From Oceanimonas smirnovii ATCC BAA-899 (GTDB taxonomy: Bacteria; Pseudomonadota; Gammaproteobacteria; Enterobacterales; Aeromonadaceae), in the NCBI RefSeq assembly GCF_000381965.1, contig NZ_KB908467.1:1-64000 (forward strand): a stretch of DNA of 64,000 nt, in the 5' to 3' direction. The translations under genes were made by a program, and so were the position numbers. How positions within the stretch are numbered: position 1 is the first letter of the stretch; every line of letters begins with the position of its first letter. This document shows, piece after piece, positions 11,627-24,292 of this stretch. The notes below the pieces were generated by a model. The model saw nothing but the letters and a program-made list of their open reading frames with translations. It was not told where the DNA came from and made no database searches.

Positions 11627-12880
11627 ATGGAATTTTCAGCATTCGGACAGAAGTTTACCCGCCATTCCGGCATCACTCAGCTGATGGATGATCTCAACCA
11701 GGGTCTGACCGCCGCCAACACCATTATGCTGGGTGGTGGTAATCCGGCAGCCATTCCTGAGGTGATGGCCTACCTGGATCAGCAGGCCCAGGAGCTGCTG
11801 AAAACCGGAGACCTGCTAAAAGCGGTTGCCAATTACGATGGCCCTCAGGGCAAAGACAGCTTTATTCAGGCCCTGGCGGAGTTACTGTCCAATGAGCTGG
11901 GCTGGCAGGTTGCTCCTGAAAACATTGCCCTGACCAATGGCAGCCAGACCGCCTTCTTCTATCTGTTTAATCTGCTGGCCGGCGACTTTAAGGGAGGCCG
12001 TAAGAAAAAAGTACTGTTTCCGCTGGCACCGGAATACATTGGCTATGGCGACAGCGCCCTGGACGAAGACCATTTTGTGGCCTGCAAGCCGGAGATCCGC
12101 CAGTTCGATAACGGTATGTTCAAATATTATGTCGATTTCGATAGCCTGGAAGTGGGTGACGATATTGGCCTGATTTGTGTGTCACGCCCCACCAACCCCA
12201 CCGGCAACGTGCTGACCGATGAAGAAATTCGCCATCTGGACCAGATTGCCCGGGACAAAGGCATTCCGCTGCTGATCGACAATGCCTACGGCACGCCCTT
12301 TCCCAATATCATTTTCAGTGACGCCACGCCCTTCTGGAACGACAACACCATTTTGTGCATGAGCCTGTCGAAGCTGGGCCTGCCCGGTGTGCGCTGCGGC
12401 ATAGTGATTGCCAACCCCACCATCGTAAAAGCCATTACCAATATCAGCGGCATTGTGAACCTGGCACCGGGCAGCATGGGCCCGGCACTGACTCTGCCCA
12501 TGATTAAAAATGGCGACATCATTAATCTGAGCAACCATGTCATCAAGCCTTTCTACCAGAATAAAGCCGAGCAGGCAGTGGAATGGCTGCAGCAGGCGAT
12601 ACCCCTGCCCCAGTTTCATATTCATAAACCGGAAGGTGCTCTGTTTTTGTGGCTGTGGTTTGAAGACCTGCCCATCCACTGCCAGGAGCTGTATCAGCGC
12701 CTGAAGCAAAAGGGCCTGCTGGTGGTGCCGGGCCATTACTTTTTCCCGGGCATTGAAGACGACGACTGGGCTCACAGCAAGCAATGCATTCGACTGAACT
12801 ACGCTCAGCCGGAAGCCGACGTAAAAGCCGGTATCGAGATACTGGCGAAGGAAGTGCTGGCGATTTACGCTGAGGCCTGA
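11627..12880 (+). CDS. avtA: Valine--pyruvate aminotransferase (AvtA)
   Basis: The 417-residue PLP-dependent fold-I aminotransferase is predicted to transfer the amino group between valine and pyruvate, giving alanine. FGQKFTRHSGITQLMDDLNQGL at the N terminus and NALTNGSQ-like IALTNGSQTAFFYLFNLLAG are AvtA hallmarks. CVSRPTNPTGNVLTDEE binds PLP, and MSLSKLGLPGVRCG contains the Schiff-base lysine. The start at 11627 gives exactly the E. coli length; an in-frame ATG at 11570 would add 19 unrelated residues. Neither start has a strong ribosome site. Confidence 0.93.
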   Translation: MEFSAFGQKFTRHSGITQLMDDLNQGLTAANTIMLGGGNPAAIPEVMAYLDQQAQELLKTGDLLKAVANYDGPQGKDSFIQALAELLSNELGWQVAPENIALTNGSQTAFFYLFNLLAGDFKGGRKKKVLFPLAPEYIGYGDSALDEDHFVACKPEIRQFDNGMFKYYVDFDSLEVGDDIGLICVSRPTNPTGNVLTDEEIRHLDQIARDKGIPLLIDNAYGTPFPNIIFSDATPFWNDNTILCMSLSKLGLPGVRCGIVIANPTIVKAITNISGIVNLAPGSMGPALTLPMIKNGDIINLSNHVIKPFYQNKAEQAVEWLQQAIPLPQFHIHKPEGALFLWLWFEDLPIHCQELYQRLKQKGLLVVPGHYFFPGIEDDDWAHSKQCIRLNYAQPEADVKAGIEILAKEVLAIYAEA

Positions 12881-12960
12881 GTCAAACGCGTTTGCAATAC
12901 CTGAGCAAGGTCGATCACAGCGCCCACTGCTGTGGCTTCGTTTCTCCACTCTCACATACA

Positions 12961-12987
12961 ACAACGCCGGCTAAAGCCGGCGTTGTG
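12961..12987. terminator. Hairpin between avtA and the convergent ibp genes
   Basis: ACAACGCCGGC, loop TAAA, GCCGGCGTTGT is a perfect 11-base stem in the convergent gap. The T tract is poor on both sides, so it may terminate weakly or act as a 3' stabiliser. Confidence 0.6.
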
Positions 12988-13003
12988 TTTATCGAGCTAC
13001 TGA

Positions 13004-13447
13004 TTATTCGCTTTTGTGCTCCAGAGTGCGGCCCTCGCCAATTTCAATACGGCGGGGCTTGAGTGCCTCCGGCACTTCCCGCAGCAGGCTGATTTGCAGC
13101 AGACCGTGCTCCAGTTTGGCACCCTTCACCTGCACATGGTCTGCCAGCCGGAATTTCAGTTCAAAGTCACGGTTACTGATGCCCTGATACAGGTAACGGC
13201 TTTCACTATTGGACTGCTCATGCTTACCTTTTACCAGCAAGGTGTTCTGCTCCACTGACAGCTCAAGCTCGCTCTCGGCAAAGCCGGCCACCGCCACCGT
13301 GATCAGATAACTGTCTTCGTCCTGTTTTTCGATATTGTAAGGCGGCTGATCACCACTTTTGCCATGCAGCAGGTGCTCAAGATCCCCTACCAGACGATCA
13401 AATCCAATGGCAGAACGGTACAACGGGCTCATATCAAAACGACTCAT
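13004..13447 (-). CDS. Small heat-shock protein, IbpA/IbpB type (second copy)
   Basis: The 147-residue Hsp20/alpha-crystallin family holdase starts [22 protein letters not shown], the IbpA-type N terminus. The alpha-crystallin domain spans about 37-127 and ends with the GLLQISLLREVPE block. The C-terminal IEIG segment supplies the IxI motif used in oligomer assembly. It binds unfolded proteins without ATP and passes them to ClpB/DnaK. The tandem ATGATG allows a start at 13450 or 13447; 13447 places GGAGG eight bases upstream. It follows the first copy by 37 bases and has its own ROSE-like leader, so both genes should be thermally controlled. Confidence 0.9.
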   Translation of the reverse strand: MSRFDMSPLYRSAIGFDRLVGDLEHLLHGKSGDQPPYNIEKQDEDSYLITVAVAGFAESELELSVEQNTLLVKGKHEQSNSESRYLYQGISNRDFELKFRLADHVQVKGAKLEHGLLQISLLREVPEALKPRRIEIGEGRTLEHKSE

Positions 13448-13451
13448 CATC

Positions 13452-13475
13452 CTATCCTCCAATCGTAAGCAATAG
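13452..13475 (-). promoter_or_regulatory. ROSE-like RNA thermometer, second ibp gene
   Basis: On the minus strand CTATTGCT, a loop, and GGAGGATAG can pair so that the Shine-Dalgarno is sealed. CTATT pairs with GATAG (one U-G pair), the G of the conserved UYGCU motif bulges out, and CT pairs with AG. This is the core hairpin of ROSE elements, which melt on heat shock. It sits in the 37-base gap between the two ibp genes. It was recognised by eye and not folded. Confidence 0.65.
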
Positions 13476-13484
13476 GTCAGACGC

Positions 13485-13910
13485 TCAGCCGATGCTGATG
13501 GTTCTGGGCTTGGCCGCTTCCGGCACTTCCCGTACCAGGTCAATGTGCAGCAAACCATTTTCCAGGTCGGCACCGGTCACTTTTATATGATCGGCCAGCT
13601 GAAACCGGCGCTCAAAGCCACGCTCGGCAATGCCCTGATACAGATAGTTGCGGCCGCCCTGCTGTTCCGGGGTCTTGTGGCCTTTTATCATCAGGGTGTT
13701 TTCGTGGCTGGTGATTTCCAGCTCGTCCCGGGCAAAACCGGCCACCGCCATGGAAATACGGTACTGGTTCTCGCTGAGCAACTCGATATTGTAAGGGGGA
13801 TAACCGCTGTTGCCGTTGCTGCCATTGTTGGCGGCATTTTCCATCAGGGATGCCAGACGATCAAAACCGATGGCGGAGCGGTACAGGGGTGAAAAATCAA
13901 AGCGTGACAT
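13485..13910 (-). CDS. ibpA: Small heat-shock protein IbpA (first copy)
   Basis: The 141-residue Hsp20 family protein starts [22 protein letters not shown], close to E. coli IbpA. The alpha-crystallin domain covers about 38-128 ([23 protein letters not shown] through [13 protein letters not shown]), and the C-terminal ISIG is the IxI motif. ATG 13910 has GGAGG eight bases upstream. The gene is first in a two-gene heat-shock unit, behind a sigma-32-type promoter and a ROSE-like hairpin. The Ala-Asn-Gly-Ser insertion at about residues 26-35 is absent from the second copy. The arrangement parallels ibpAB near gyrB in E. coli. Confidence 0.92.
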   Translation of the reverse strand: MSRFDFSPLYRSAIGFDRLASLMENAANNGSNGNSGYPPYNIELLSENQYRISMAVAGFARDELEITSHENTLMIKGHKTPEQQGGRNYLYQGIAERGFERRFQLADHIKVTGADLENGLLHIDLVREVPEAAKPRTISIG

Positions 13911-13915
13911 ACATC

Positions 13916-13934
13916 TATCCTCCAGTGAGCGATA
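13916..13934 (-). promoter_or_regulatory. ROSE-like RNA thermometer, ibpA
   Basis: On the minus strand TATC-G-CTC, tetraloop ACTG, GAG-GATA forms a perfect hairpin with one bulged G, and it contains the whole Shine-Dalgarno GGAGGA. The 5' arm is the UYGCU motif of ROSE thermometers. Upstream GC-rich segments (about 13935-13985) could supply the accessory stems. It was paired by hand. Confidence 0.75.
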
Positions 13935-14003
13935 TTGATTTGCCCTCCAACCGGACGGGCATTGCGGGCCCTCAACCGAGCGACCCGCCTTGTTCACTAT
14001 CAG

Positions 14004-14032
14004 ATATAAGGATGGTATTTTTTGCTTTCAAG
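14004..14032 (-). promoter_or_regulatory. Sigma-32 (RpoH) promoter of the ibp genes
   Basis: On the minus strand CTTGAAA (14026-14032) and CCTTATAT (14004-14011) are separated by 14 bases. They match the RpoH consensus CTTGAAA-N13/14-CCCCATNT, with a perfect -35 and 6 of 7 fixed -10 bases after allowing for the N. The site lies about 95 bases before ibpA. Confidence 0.7.
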
Positions 14033-14054
14033 TATTGGCATGACAAATTTTACG

Positions 14055-15743
14055 CTATTTTTTTCCGTTATCATGGCCATCGGTTACGGCACCGTATGAT
14101 GCCGAGCCCACTGTGCTGGCATATTTGGCCAGTACTCCCCGGTGATAACGGGGCTCAGGCGGCTGCCAGCGGGCCAGCCGTTCGGCAATGACACTGTCGG
14201 TCAGCTCCATTTCCAGCCGGTTATGTTCGGCATCAATGGTAATGATGTCACCATCTTGCACTATAGCCAGCGGACCGCCCTGACGCGCTTCCGGCGTAAT
14301 GTGTCCCACCACAAAACCATGACTCCCACCAGAAAAACGGCCGTCAGTGATCAGGGCTACGCTCTTACCCAGACCTCTGCCCATAATGGCTGAGGTAGGG
14401 CTCAGCATCTCCCGCATGCCGGGCCCTCCTCTGGGGCCTTCATAACGGATCACGATGACATCACCTTTTTGTACTGTGCCATCAAGAATACGCTCCAGCG
14501 TTTCTTCTTCAGAGTCAAACACCCGGGCCGGGCCGGTAAAACTCAAGCCTTCCTTGCCGGTGATTTTGGCCACGGCACCGCCCGGTGCCAGATTGCCGTA
14601 TAGAATACGCAGATGACTGTCTGCCTTGATGGGGTTATCAAGAGGACGAATAATCTTCTGTCCGTCTGGATATGGCGGCACTTTTGCCAGATTTTCTGCC
14701 AGTGTTTTACCGGTTACTGTGAGGCAGTCACCGTGCAGCAGACCCGCATCAAGCAACATTTTCATCAGCGGTAATATGCCACCAATCTCCACCAGCTCAG
14801 ACATCATGTAATGCCCGCTGGGGCGCAGATCGGCCAGCACAGGAACCCGTTTTCCGATGCGGGTGAAGTCATCCAGAGTCAGCTCTACATCTATTGCATG
14901 GGCCATGGCCAGCAGGTGCAGTACCGCATTGGTAGAGCCCCCAAGCGCAATCACCAGCGTAATGGCATTTTCAAAAGCTTCCCGGGTCATAATGTCTGAA
15001 GGGCGAATATCCTGCTGCAGCAACTCCAGCACCGCCTCACCTGCCCGCTGGCAATCCTGTACCTTGGTGTCAGAAATGGCAATCTGCGCCGAGCTGCCGG
15101 GCAGACTCATGCCCATTACCTCTATCGCTGAGGCCATGGTATTGGCGGTATACATGCCGCCGCAGGATCCCGGGCCGGGAATAGCGGTGTCTTCTATCTG
15201 CTTTACTTCAATCGCATTTATATCACCCTTGGCATGAGCCCCCACCGCCTCAAACACAGAGATAATATCGGTATGGTTTTCACCGGGCAGTATGGTGCCG
15301 CCGTAGACAAAGATGGAGGGCCGGTTCAGCCGGGCCAGACCAATCAGACAACCGGGCATATTTTTGTCACAGCCGCCAATAGCCACCAGACCATCAAAGC
15401 CTTCGCAGCCAGCAACAGCCTCAATGGAGTCAGCAATAATCTCCCGGGATACCAGCGAATATTTCATCCCCTCGGTGCCGTTGGCGATGCCGTCGGAAAT
15501 GGTGATGGTGTTAAATATAATGCTCTTGCCACCGGCACCATCTGTGCCCCAGGCCGCTTCCTGTGCTAACGCATTAATATGCATGTTGCAGGGGGTAAGG
15601 TTGCTCCAGGTAGATACAATACCAACCTGAGGCTTATAAAAATCATCGTCGTTAAAGCCGGTACCTCGCAGCATGGCCCGGGCCGGTGCTCTGGATATAC
15701 CATCTACTATTTGGCTGGAATATTTGCGACTGTTGTTACTCAT
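14055..15743 (-). CDS. ilvD: Dihydroxy-acid dehydratase (IlvD)
   Basis: The 562-residue Fe-S enzyme dehydrates 2,3-dihydroxy-isovalerate and -3-methylvalerate in branched-chain amino acid synthesis. Three conserved cluster cysteines are visible at about 52 (NLTPCNMH), 125 ([11 protein letters not shown]) and 194 ([14 protein letters not shown]). The C-terminal barrel contains [22 protein letters not shown] 15743 follows GGGGAGC; a 42-residue upstream extension is discarded. It is about 50 residues shorter than the E. coli IlvD of the ilvGMEDA operon and stands alone here, so it may belong to a different IlvD subgroup. The neighbouring avtA also touches valine metabolism. Confidence 0.92.
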   Translation of the reverse strand: MSNNSRKYSSQIVDGISRAPARAMLRGTGFNDDDFYKPQVGIVSTWSNLTPCNMHINALAQEAAWGTDGAGGKSIIFNTITISDGIANGTEGMKYSLVSREIIADSIEAVAGCEGFDGLVAIGGCDKNMPGCLIGLARLNRPSIFVYGGTILPGENHTDIISVFEAVGAHAKGDINAIEVKQIEDTAIPGPGSCGGMYTANTMASAIEVMGMSLPGSSAQIAISDTKVQDCQRAGEAVLELLQQDIRPSDIMTREAFENAITLVIALGGSTNAVLHLLAMAHAIDVELTLDDFTRIGKRVPVLADLRPSGHYMMSELVEIGGILPLMKMLLDAGLLHGDCLTVTGKTLAENLAKVPPYPDGQKIIRPLDNPIKADSHLRILYGNLAPGGAVAKITGKEGLSFTGPARVFDSEEETLERILDGTVQKGDVIVIRYEGPRGGPGMREMLSPTSAIMGRGLGKSVALITDGRFSGGSHGFVVGHITPEARQGGPLAIVQDGDIITIDAEHNRLEMELTDSVIAERLARWQPPEPRYHRGVLAKYASTVGSASYGAVTDGHDNGKK

Positions 15744-15834
15744 TATGCTCCCCTTGATGAATGACCAACGTCTCTTCCAGTCTAGTCTGCTTATCAGTGT
15801 ACCGATGGAAGCAATGAAACCAGCGAGCAGCCAT

Positions 15835-15862
15835 AAAAAAGGCAGCCTGCAGGCTGCCTTTG
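15835..15862 (-). terminator. Rho-independent terminator of gyrB
   Basis: On the minus strand AAAGGCAGCCTGCAGGCTGCC is followed by a run of six T residues, 24 bases after the gyrB stop. It closes the dnaA-dnaN-recF-gyrB transcription unit. Confidence 0.88.
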
Positions 15863-15884
15863 AGTTCACCGGATAAACCGAAGA

Positions 15885-19401
<3,517 letters not shown>

Positions 19402-19402
19402 A

Positions 19403-20503
19403 TTACAGCCGCATGGGCATCACCACGTAGAGGGCGTCGCCATTATCTTCGGCTTCAATCAGGCCGCTGCTGCTGGCGTCTTTCAGGCTGATTTTCACCT
19501 GTTCCGACTTAAGGGTACCCAGCACATCCAGGACATAGGAAACATTAAAGCCAATTTCCAGATCACTACCTTCAAAATGAACATCCAGCACTTCCTCGGC
19601 CTCTTCCTGCTCCGGATTATTGGCAGTGATCTTCAGCGTCTGCCCCTGCACATTCAGGCGCACACCGCGGAATTTTTCGTTAGACAGAATGGCCGCCCGG
19701 GTAAAGGCCTGCTTGAGCCCTTCCCGATCGCAGATCAGGGTTTTGTCGCTTTCCCGGGGCAGTACCCGGCGGTAATCAGGAAAGCGCCCGTCTACCAGCT
19801 TGGAAGTAAAGGTAAACCCTTGTGTCACGGCGCGCAGGTTGTTTTTGCCCACCTGCAGCCGCACATCCTGATCCTCGTGTTCCAGCAGCTTGGCAAGCTC
19901 CAGCACCCCTTTGCGCGGCACTATCACCTGCTGAGCCGGCAGCGCCTGCTCCAGCTCACGCTGACAGGTGGCCAGACGGTGACCATCGGTGGCCACGGTA
20001 CGCAGGCTGTTACCGTCGGTTTCAAACAGCATGCCGTTCAGGTAATAACGAACATCCTGAATGGCCATGGAAAACTGGGTGGCTTCTATCAGCTTTTTCA
20101 GTGCCAGCTGATTGATGTCGAACTCCAGCTCGGAAGACCATTCCTCAATATTGGGAAAGTCTTCCGCCGGCAGGGTAGACAGGTTAAAACGGCTGCGACC
20201 GGAGCGCAGCAGCAGACGGTCGTCCTGCTGACTGAAGCTCAGCTCGGCACCGTCGGGCAGGCCCCGGCAAATATCGAGCATTTTGCGTGCCGGAACAGTC
20301 GTGCGACCAGCGGTGACGCTGCCTTCCAGGGGCACCCGGGCTACCATTTCCACTTCGGTATCGGTGCCGGTCATCGACAGGGCATCGTTATCCACACTCA
20401 GCAGAATATTGTTGAGAATGGGCAGGTTGGGCCGGCCTCCCAGGGCACTGGATACCAGTTGCAGGGGGCGCAACAGGGCTTCGCGGCTGATGGTAAACTG
20501 CAT
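19403..20503 (-). CDS. dnaN: DNA polymerase III beta subunit (sliding clamp)
   Basis: The 366-residue protein forms the dimeric ring that tethers DNA polymerase III to DNA. The N terminus MQFTISREALLRPLQLVSSALGGRPNLPILNNILL and the C terminus YVVMPMRL are typical, and the length equals the E. coli clamp. It lies between dnaA (12 bases) and recF (1 base) in the conserved origin-linked operon. Confidence 0.97.
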   Translation of the reverse strand: MQFTISREALLRPLQLVSSALGGRPNLPILNNILLSVDNDALSMTGTDTEVEMVARVPLEGSVTAGRTTVPARKMLDICRGLPDGAELSFSQQDDRLLLRSGRSRFNLSTLPAEDFPNIEEWSSELEFDINQLALKKLIEATQFSMAIQDVRYYLNGMLFETDGNSLRTVATDGHRLATCQRELEQALPAQQVIVPRKGVLELAKLLEHEDQDVRLQVGKNNLRAVTQGFTFTSKLVDGRFPDYRRVLPRESDKTLICDREGLKQAFTRAAILSNEKFRGVRLNVQGQTLKITANNPEQEEAEEVLDVHFEGSDLEIGFNVSYVLDVLGTLKSEQVKISLKDASSSGLIEAEDNGDALYVVMPMRL

Positions 20504-20515
20504 GGGACTCTCCGA

Positions 20516-21904
20516 TCAGGAAGACAGGGTTCGAATCAGGTTGGAATAATCTTCCTTTATATCATGACTCTCTTCCCGCAGCTGGCCAATTTTACGGCAG
20601 GCATGCAGCACGGTAGTGTGATCCCGGCCACCAAAGGCGTCTCCGATTTCCGGCAGCGAATGGTTGGTCAGCTCCTTGGCCAGCGCCATGGCCAGCTGGC
20701 GGGGCCGGGCTACAGAACGGGAGCGCCGCTTGGACAAGAGATCTGCCACCTTGATCTTGTAGTACTCGGCCACCGTCTTCTGAATGTTGTCGATGGTCAC
20801 CAGCTTTTCCTGCAGTGCCAGCAAATCCCGCAACGCTTCGCGCACAAAGTCAATATTGATGGAGCGGCCGGTAAAGTTGGCGTTGGCAATCACCCGGTTC
20901 AGCGCACCTTCCAGTTCACGCACATTCGAGCGCAGCCGCTTGGCAATAAAGAAAGCGACTTCATCAGGCAGATGAATTTTGTTTTCAGCCGCTTTGCGCA
21001 TCAGAATGGCCACCCGGGTTTCCAGCTCGGGTGGTTCGATCGCCACCGTCAGACCCCAGCCAAATCGGGATTTGAGCCTGTCTTCCACGCCGTCTATTTC
21101 TTTCGGATAACGATCCGAGGTCAGAATGATCTGCTGGTTACCTTCCAGCAGCGCATTAAAGGTATGGAAAAATTCTTCCTGAGAACGCTCTTTGTTGGCG
21201 AAGAACTGAATATCGTCGATCAGCAAAGCGTCCACACTGCGGTAGTAGCGCTTGAACTCTTCAATGGCATTGTTCTGCAGCGCCTTTACCATGTCCTGCA
21301 CAAAGCGCTCGGAGTGCATGTAAATGACCCGGGCGTCGGCCTTGCGCTCACGAATGCCGTTGCCCACCGCATGCAGCAGGTGGGTTTTGCCGAGACCGGT
21401 GCCGCCATAGAGAAACAACGGATTATAGGCACCGCCCGGATTGTCGGCCACCTGGCGGGCGGCAGCCCGGGCCAGCTGGTTCGACTTACCTTCAACAAAG
21501 TTGTCAAAGGTATAGTTGGTATTCATGTTGCTCTTGTGATTGATCCGCGGCTGCTGTGCTTCCTGCTCGCTCCAGGAGGGCAATACCTGAGGCTGGGGCT
21601 GAGGCTTGCTGTTGCGTTGCGCCTGGCTGCTGCTGCCGGCCATCAGATTCACCTGAGCGCGCTTGTTACCCACCTCAAACTTGAGCTGCGGGCACTGGTT
21701 GCCGCAGAACTCACCCAGCAAACCATTAATACGGATCAGATATTTGTCACGCACCCAGTCCAGCACAAAGCGGTTGGGCGCAAACAGGGTCAGGGTCTCA
21801 TCGCCCTGCTCTGCCTGCAGCGGCCGGATCCACATGCTGAATTCCGCGGAAGGCAATTCGTCCTGTAGCCGGGCAAGACACTGCTGCCAAAGCATAGCGC
21901 TCAT
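20516..21904 (-). CDS. dnaA: Chromosomal replication initiator DnaA
   Basis: The 462-residue AAA+ initiator has domain I at about 1-85 ([25 protein letters not shown]). A Gln/Ser-rich linker (about 86-125) carries [13 protein letters not shown]. The AAA+ core has Walker [17 protein letters not shown] and Walker [10 protein letters not shown]. The C-terminal DNA-binding domain IV has the signature [18 protein letters not shown] 21904 follows AGGAG. The upstream 320 bases are GATC-rich with one perfect DnaA box, consistent with autoregulation or a nearby origin. Confidence 0.98.
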   Translation of the reverse strand: MSAMLWQQCLARLQDELPSAEFSMWIRPLQAEQGDETLTLFAPNRFVLDWVRDKYLIRINGLLGEFCGNQCPQLKFEVGNKRAQVNLMAGSSSQAQRNSKPQPQPQVLPSWSEQEAQQPRINHKSNMNTNYTFDNFVEGKSNQLARAAARQVADNPGGAYNPLFLYGGTGLGKTHLLHAVGNGIRERKADARVIYMHSERFVQDMVKALQNNAIEEFKRYYRSVDALLIDDIQFFANKERSQEEFFHTFNALLEGNQQIILTSDRYPKEIDGVEDRLKSRFGWGLTVAIEPPELETRVAILMRKAAENKIHLPDEVAFFIAKRLRSNVRELEGALNRVIANANFTGRSINIDFVREALRDLLALQEKLVTIDNIQKTVAEYYKIKVADLLSKRRSRSVARPRQLAMALAKELTNHSLPEIGDAFGGRDHTTVLHACRKIGQLREESHDIKEDYSNLIRTLSS

Positions 21905-22224
21905 TGGAACTCCTGAAGTAAGGGATCAATCAAGGGGGCAGTCATTCTACTTGTGCGCCTTCAGGATCTCTAGCCGGATCAGGCCGATCCTGAAAAATAT
22001 GATCCTTGACATCTGTGAATAAACCACACCTTAATCACAGGATCTTCAACTTTATGAACAAGCTACACACATATTGTGTTCACTCACCGATACCAATGAT
22101 CCGGACTTGTGTCTGGATCCTTGATGTAATGTATTGATGATAATGACTGTCTTGTGTCATGGTTATATCTTGTGCACCCTTTGTGGGCACTACTGGTACT
22201 TCCCCAAACCGAGGAGTTCTTGAT
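21905..22224. other. GATC-rich dnaA upstream region, candidate oriC or dnaA control region
   Basis: This 320-base gap between divergent dnaA and azurin genes holds eight GATC sites within 196 bases (starting at 21924, 21965, 21977, 21986, 22001, 22041, 22098 and 22116), where about one would be expected by chance. There is one perfect DnaA box on the minus strand (22014-22022, TTATTCACA) and one-mismatch boxes such as TTATGAACA (22052-22060). Dense GATC plus DnaA boxes is the signature of SeqA/Dam-controlled origins and of the dnaA promoter itself. No obvious 13-mer repeat block is visible, so a full oriC is not proven. Confidence 0.55.
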
Positions 22225-22677
22225 ATGAAAGTAGTAAAGTCTCTGGCCGGCCTGGTACTGCTGTCTGCGGCCCTGCCCGCCATGGCAGACGATTGCTCCC
22301 TGACCATTGAAGGCAACGATGCCATGCAATTTAATCAGCAGGAGCTGAGCGTACCTGCCAGCTGCAAGGAAGTAACGCTGACACTGAATCACACCGGTAG
22401 CCTGGCTAAAAACGTCATGGGCCATAACTGGGTACTGAGTGAAACCGCCGATATGCAGGAAATCGCCAACGGCGCTATCAGTGCCGGCGCCGATAACGAC
22501 TATCTCGACACCAGCGACGAACGTATTATTGCTCACACCGATCTGATCGGCGGTGGCGAAAGCAGCTCCGTGACCTTCAGCACCGAAGGCATGACTGCCG
22601 GTGGTGACTACAGCTACTTCTGCTCCTTCCCCGGCCACATCGGCATGATGAAAGGCAAGTTCGTTATTACCGAGTAA
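22225..22677 (+). CDS. azu: Azurin (blue copper protein)
   Basis: The 150-residue periplasmic cupredoxin shuttles electrons, typically between cytochromes and denitrification or peroxidase enzymes. The signal peptide ends LPAMA, giving a mature form starting about DDCSLTIEG. The four type-1 copper ligands are visible: the His of GHNWVL, then Cys, His and Met in YFCSFPGHIGMMKG. The two cysteines of the N-terminal disulfide are also present (DDC and PASCK). ATG 22225 has GAGGAG eight bases before it. It stands alone between dnaA and an amino-acid transporter and has its own terminator. Confidence 0.95.
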   Translation: MKVVKSLAGLVLLSAALPAMADDCSLTIEGNDAMQFNQQELSVPASCKEVTLTLNHTGSLAKNVMGHNWVLSETADMQEIANGAISAGADNDYLDTSDERIIAHTDLIGGGESSSVTFSTEGMTAGGDYSYFCSFPGHIGMMKGKFVITE

Positions 22678-22702
22678 GCTCAGCACTGCATGCTGTGTGA
22701 TC

Positions 22703-22727
22703 AATGCCGGCTGTTGCCGGCATTTTT
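22703..22727 (+). terminator. Rho-independent terminator of azurin
   Basis: AATGCCGGC, loop TGTT, GCCGGCATT followed by a short T tract, about 25 bases after the azurin stop. Confidence 0.85.
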
Positions 22728-22854
22728 ATTGCCGTCTGGCCGGCGGATCTGTTTGGCTTCATGGCCCGGCTGGTATAAAAAGGTCTCCGTCATTTATGCT
22801 GTAATGATGCCGGGTACAATGATTTCCGCCCGGGTTCATAATAAGGAGAGTTAT

Positions 22855-23613
22855 ATGTTTGCATCCCTTCGCCGTGCAGGTGCTGCTCTGGCCCTGTCAG
22901 CAGCCCTCATTACCCCGGCCATGGCGGCCGATCCGGTCAAGGTGGGTATGTCCGGCCGCTACTTCCCCTTTACCTTCGTCAAACAGGATGAGCTGCAGGG
23001 TTTTGAAGTAGACGTATGGAATGAAATTGGCAAGCGCATCGGCCGGGATGTGGAGTTTGTTACCACCAACTTCTCCGGTCTGTTCGGCATGCTCGATACC
23101 GGCCGCATCGACACCATTTCCAACCAGATCACGGTAACCCCCGAACGACTGGAAAAATACGATTTTGCCGATCCCTATGTCTATGACGGCGTGCAGATAG
23201 TGGTGCGTAAAGGTAATGACAGCATTCAGGGCCTGGACGATCTCAAGGGCAAGAAGGTGGCGGTCAACCTGGGCTCCAACTTTGAGCAGCTGATGCGCAA
23301 GCACGACACCAACAACGAGATCAATATCATCACCTACGAGACCAATCTGGAGCAGGACGTGGCCCTGGGCCGGATTGACGCCTTTGTAATGGACAGAGTG
23401 GGTTCGGTGCAGCTGATCAACGAAGCCGGCCTGCCACTGCAGCTGGCGGGCAAGCCCTTTGAAACCATGGAAAACGCCTTTCCCTTTGTGAAAAGCCCCG
23501 AGCAGCAGGCGCTGCTGGCCGAGGTGAACCAGGCGCTGGCCGACATGCGTGCCGACGGTACCCTGAAAGCGATTTCCGAGAAATGGCTGAACGCCGACAT
23601 TACCAGTAATTAA
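22855..23613 (+). CDS. Amino acid ABC transporter, periplasmic binding protein
   Basis: The 252-residue family-3 solute-binding protein has a signal peptide of about 25 residues (LALSAALITPAMA). The mature body matches polar amino acid binders: GRYFPFTFVKQDELQGFEVDVWNEIG, then TNFSGLFGMLDTGRIDTISNQITVTPERLEKYDFADPY. The family resembles FliY/TcyJ cystine binders, but the ligand cannot be fixed from sequence. ATG 22855 has AAGGAG eight bases upstream. The permease follows after two bases and the ATPase next, giving a complete importer. Confidence 0.92.
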   Translation: MFASLRRAGAALALSAALITPAMAADPVKVGMSGRYFPFTFVKQDELQGFEVDVWNEIGKRIGRDVEFVTTNFSGLFGMLDTGRIDTISNQITVTPERLEKYDFADPYVYDGVQIVVRKGNDSIQGLDDLKGKKVAVNLGSNFEQLMRKHDTNNEINIITYETNLEQDVALGRIDAFVMDRVGSVQLINEAGLPLQLAGKPFETMENAFPFVKSPEQQALLAEVNQALADMRADGTLKAISEKWLNADITSN

Positions 23614-23615
23614 GC

Positions 23616-24281
23616 ATGCAGTTCGATCTCGACTACACCCTGGCGCTGTTTCCTATCCTGTTTAAATATCTGGGAACCACCATGGAAATGGCGCTGCTGG
23701 GCTTTGTTCTCGCGCTGATCATCGCCGGCACCCTGGCGGTGATCAGAACCTTTGCGCTGCCGGGGCTGAACGCCCTGGCCCGGCTGTTTATTTCGTTTTT
23801 CCGCGGCACGCCGCTGCTGGTCCAGCTGTTTTTGCTGTATTACGGCCTGCCCCAGATTTTTCCTGTTTTTATTGGCATGAATGCCTTTACCGCTGCGGTC
23901 ATTGGCCTGACCCTGCACTTTTCTGCCTATATGGCCGAGTCGATTCGCGCCGCCATTCTGGGTATTCACAAAAGCCAGATGGAAGCGGCCATGAGCATCG
24001 GCATGACCCGGGGTCAGGCGATGAAGCGCATTATTCTGCCTCAGGCGGCGCGTATCGCTACACCCTCGCTGATGAACTACTTTATCGACATGATCAAAAG
24101 CACCTCACTGGCCTTTACCCTGGGGGTGGCGGAGATCATGGCCACGGCCCAGAAAGAAGCCTCAAGCAGCTTCAAGTTTTTTGAGTCCTTTATTGCCGTG
24201 GCGCTGATCTACTGGGCAGTGGTGGTGTTCTTTACTTATCTGCAGGGCCGGCTGGAACGCCGCCTGAACGCGGCTTATTAA
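23616..24281 (+). CDS. Amino acid ABC transporter, permease
   Basis: The 221-residue HisM/GlnP-type inner-membrane permease has about five hydrophobic helices. The family region [23 protein letters not shown] is near residue 60, and the cytoplasmic coupling loop [24 protein letters not shown] is near residue 125. Only one permease gene is present, so it probably works as a homodimer. It sits two bases after the binding protein and 11 bases before the ATPase. Confidence 0.93.
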   Translation: MQFDLDYTLALFPILFKYLGTTMEMALLGFVLALIIAGTLAVIRTFALPGLNALARLFISFFRGTPLLVQLFLLYYGLPQIFPVFIGMNAFTAAVIGLTLHFSAYMAESIRAAILGIHKSQMEAAMSIGMTRGQAMKRIILPQAARIATPSLMNYFIDMIKSTSLAFTLGVAEIMATAQKEASSSFKFFESFIAVALIYWAVVVFFTYLQGRLERRLNAAY

Positions 24282-24292
24282 CCAGAGGCAGC

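Noticed and set aside
19577-21868. Long open frame antisense to dnaN and dnaA (763 codons)
   Set aside because: It is opposite two certain essential genes, has low-complexity composition rich in His, Gln and Gly, and no recognisable domain; it is a shadow of GC-biased codons.
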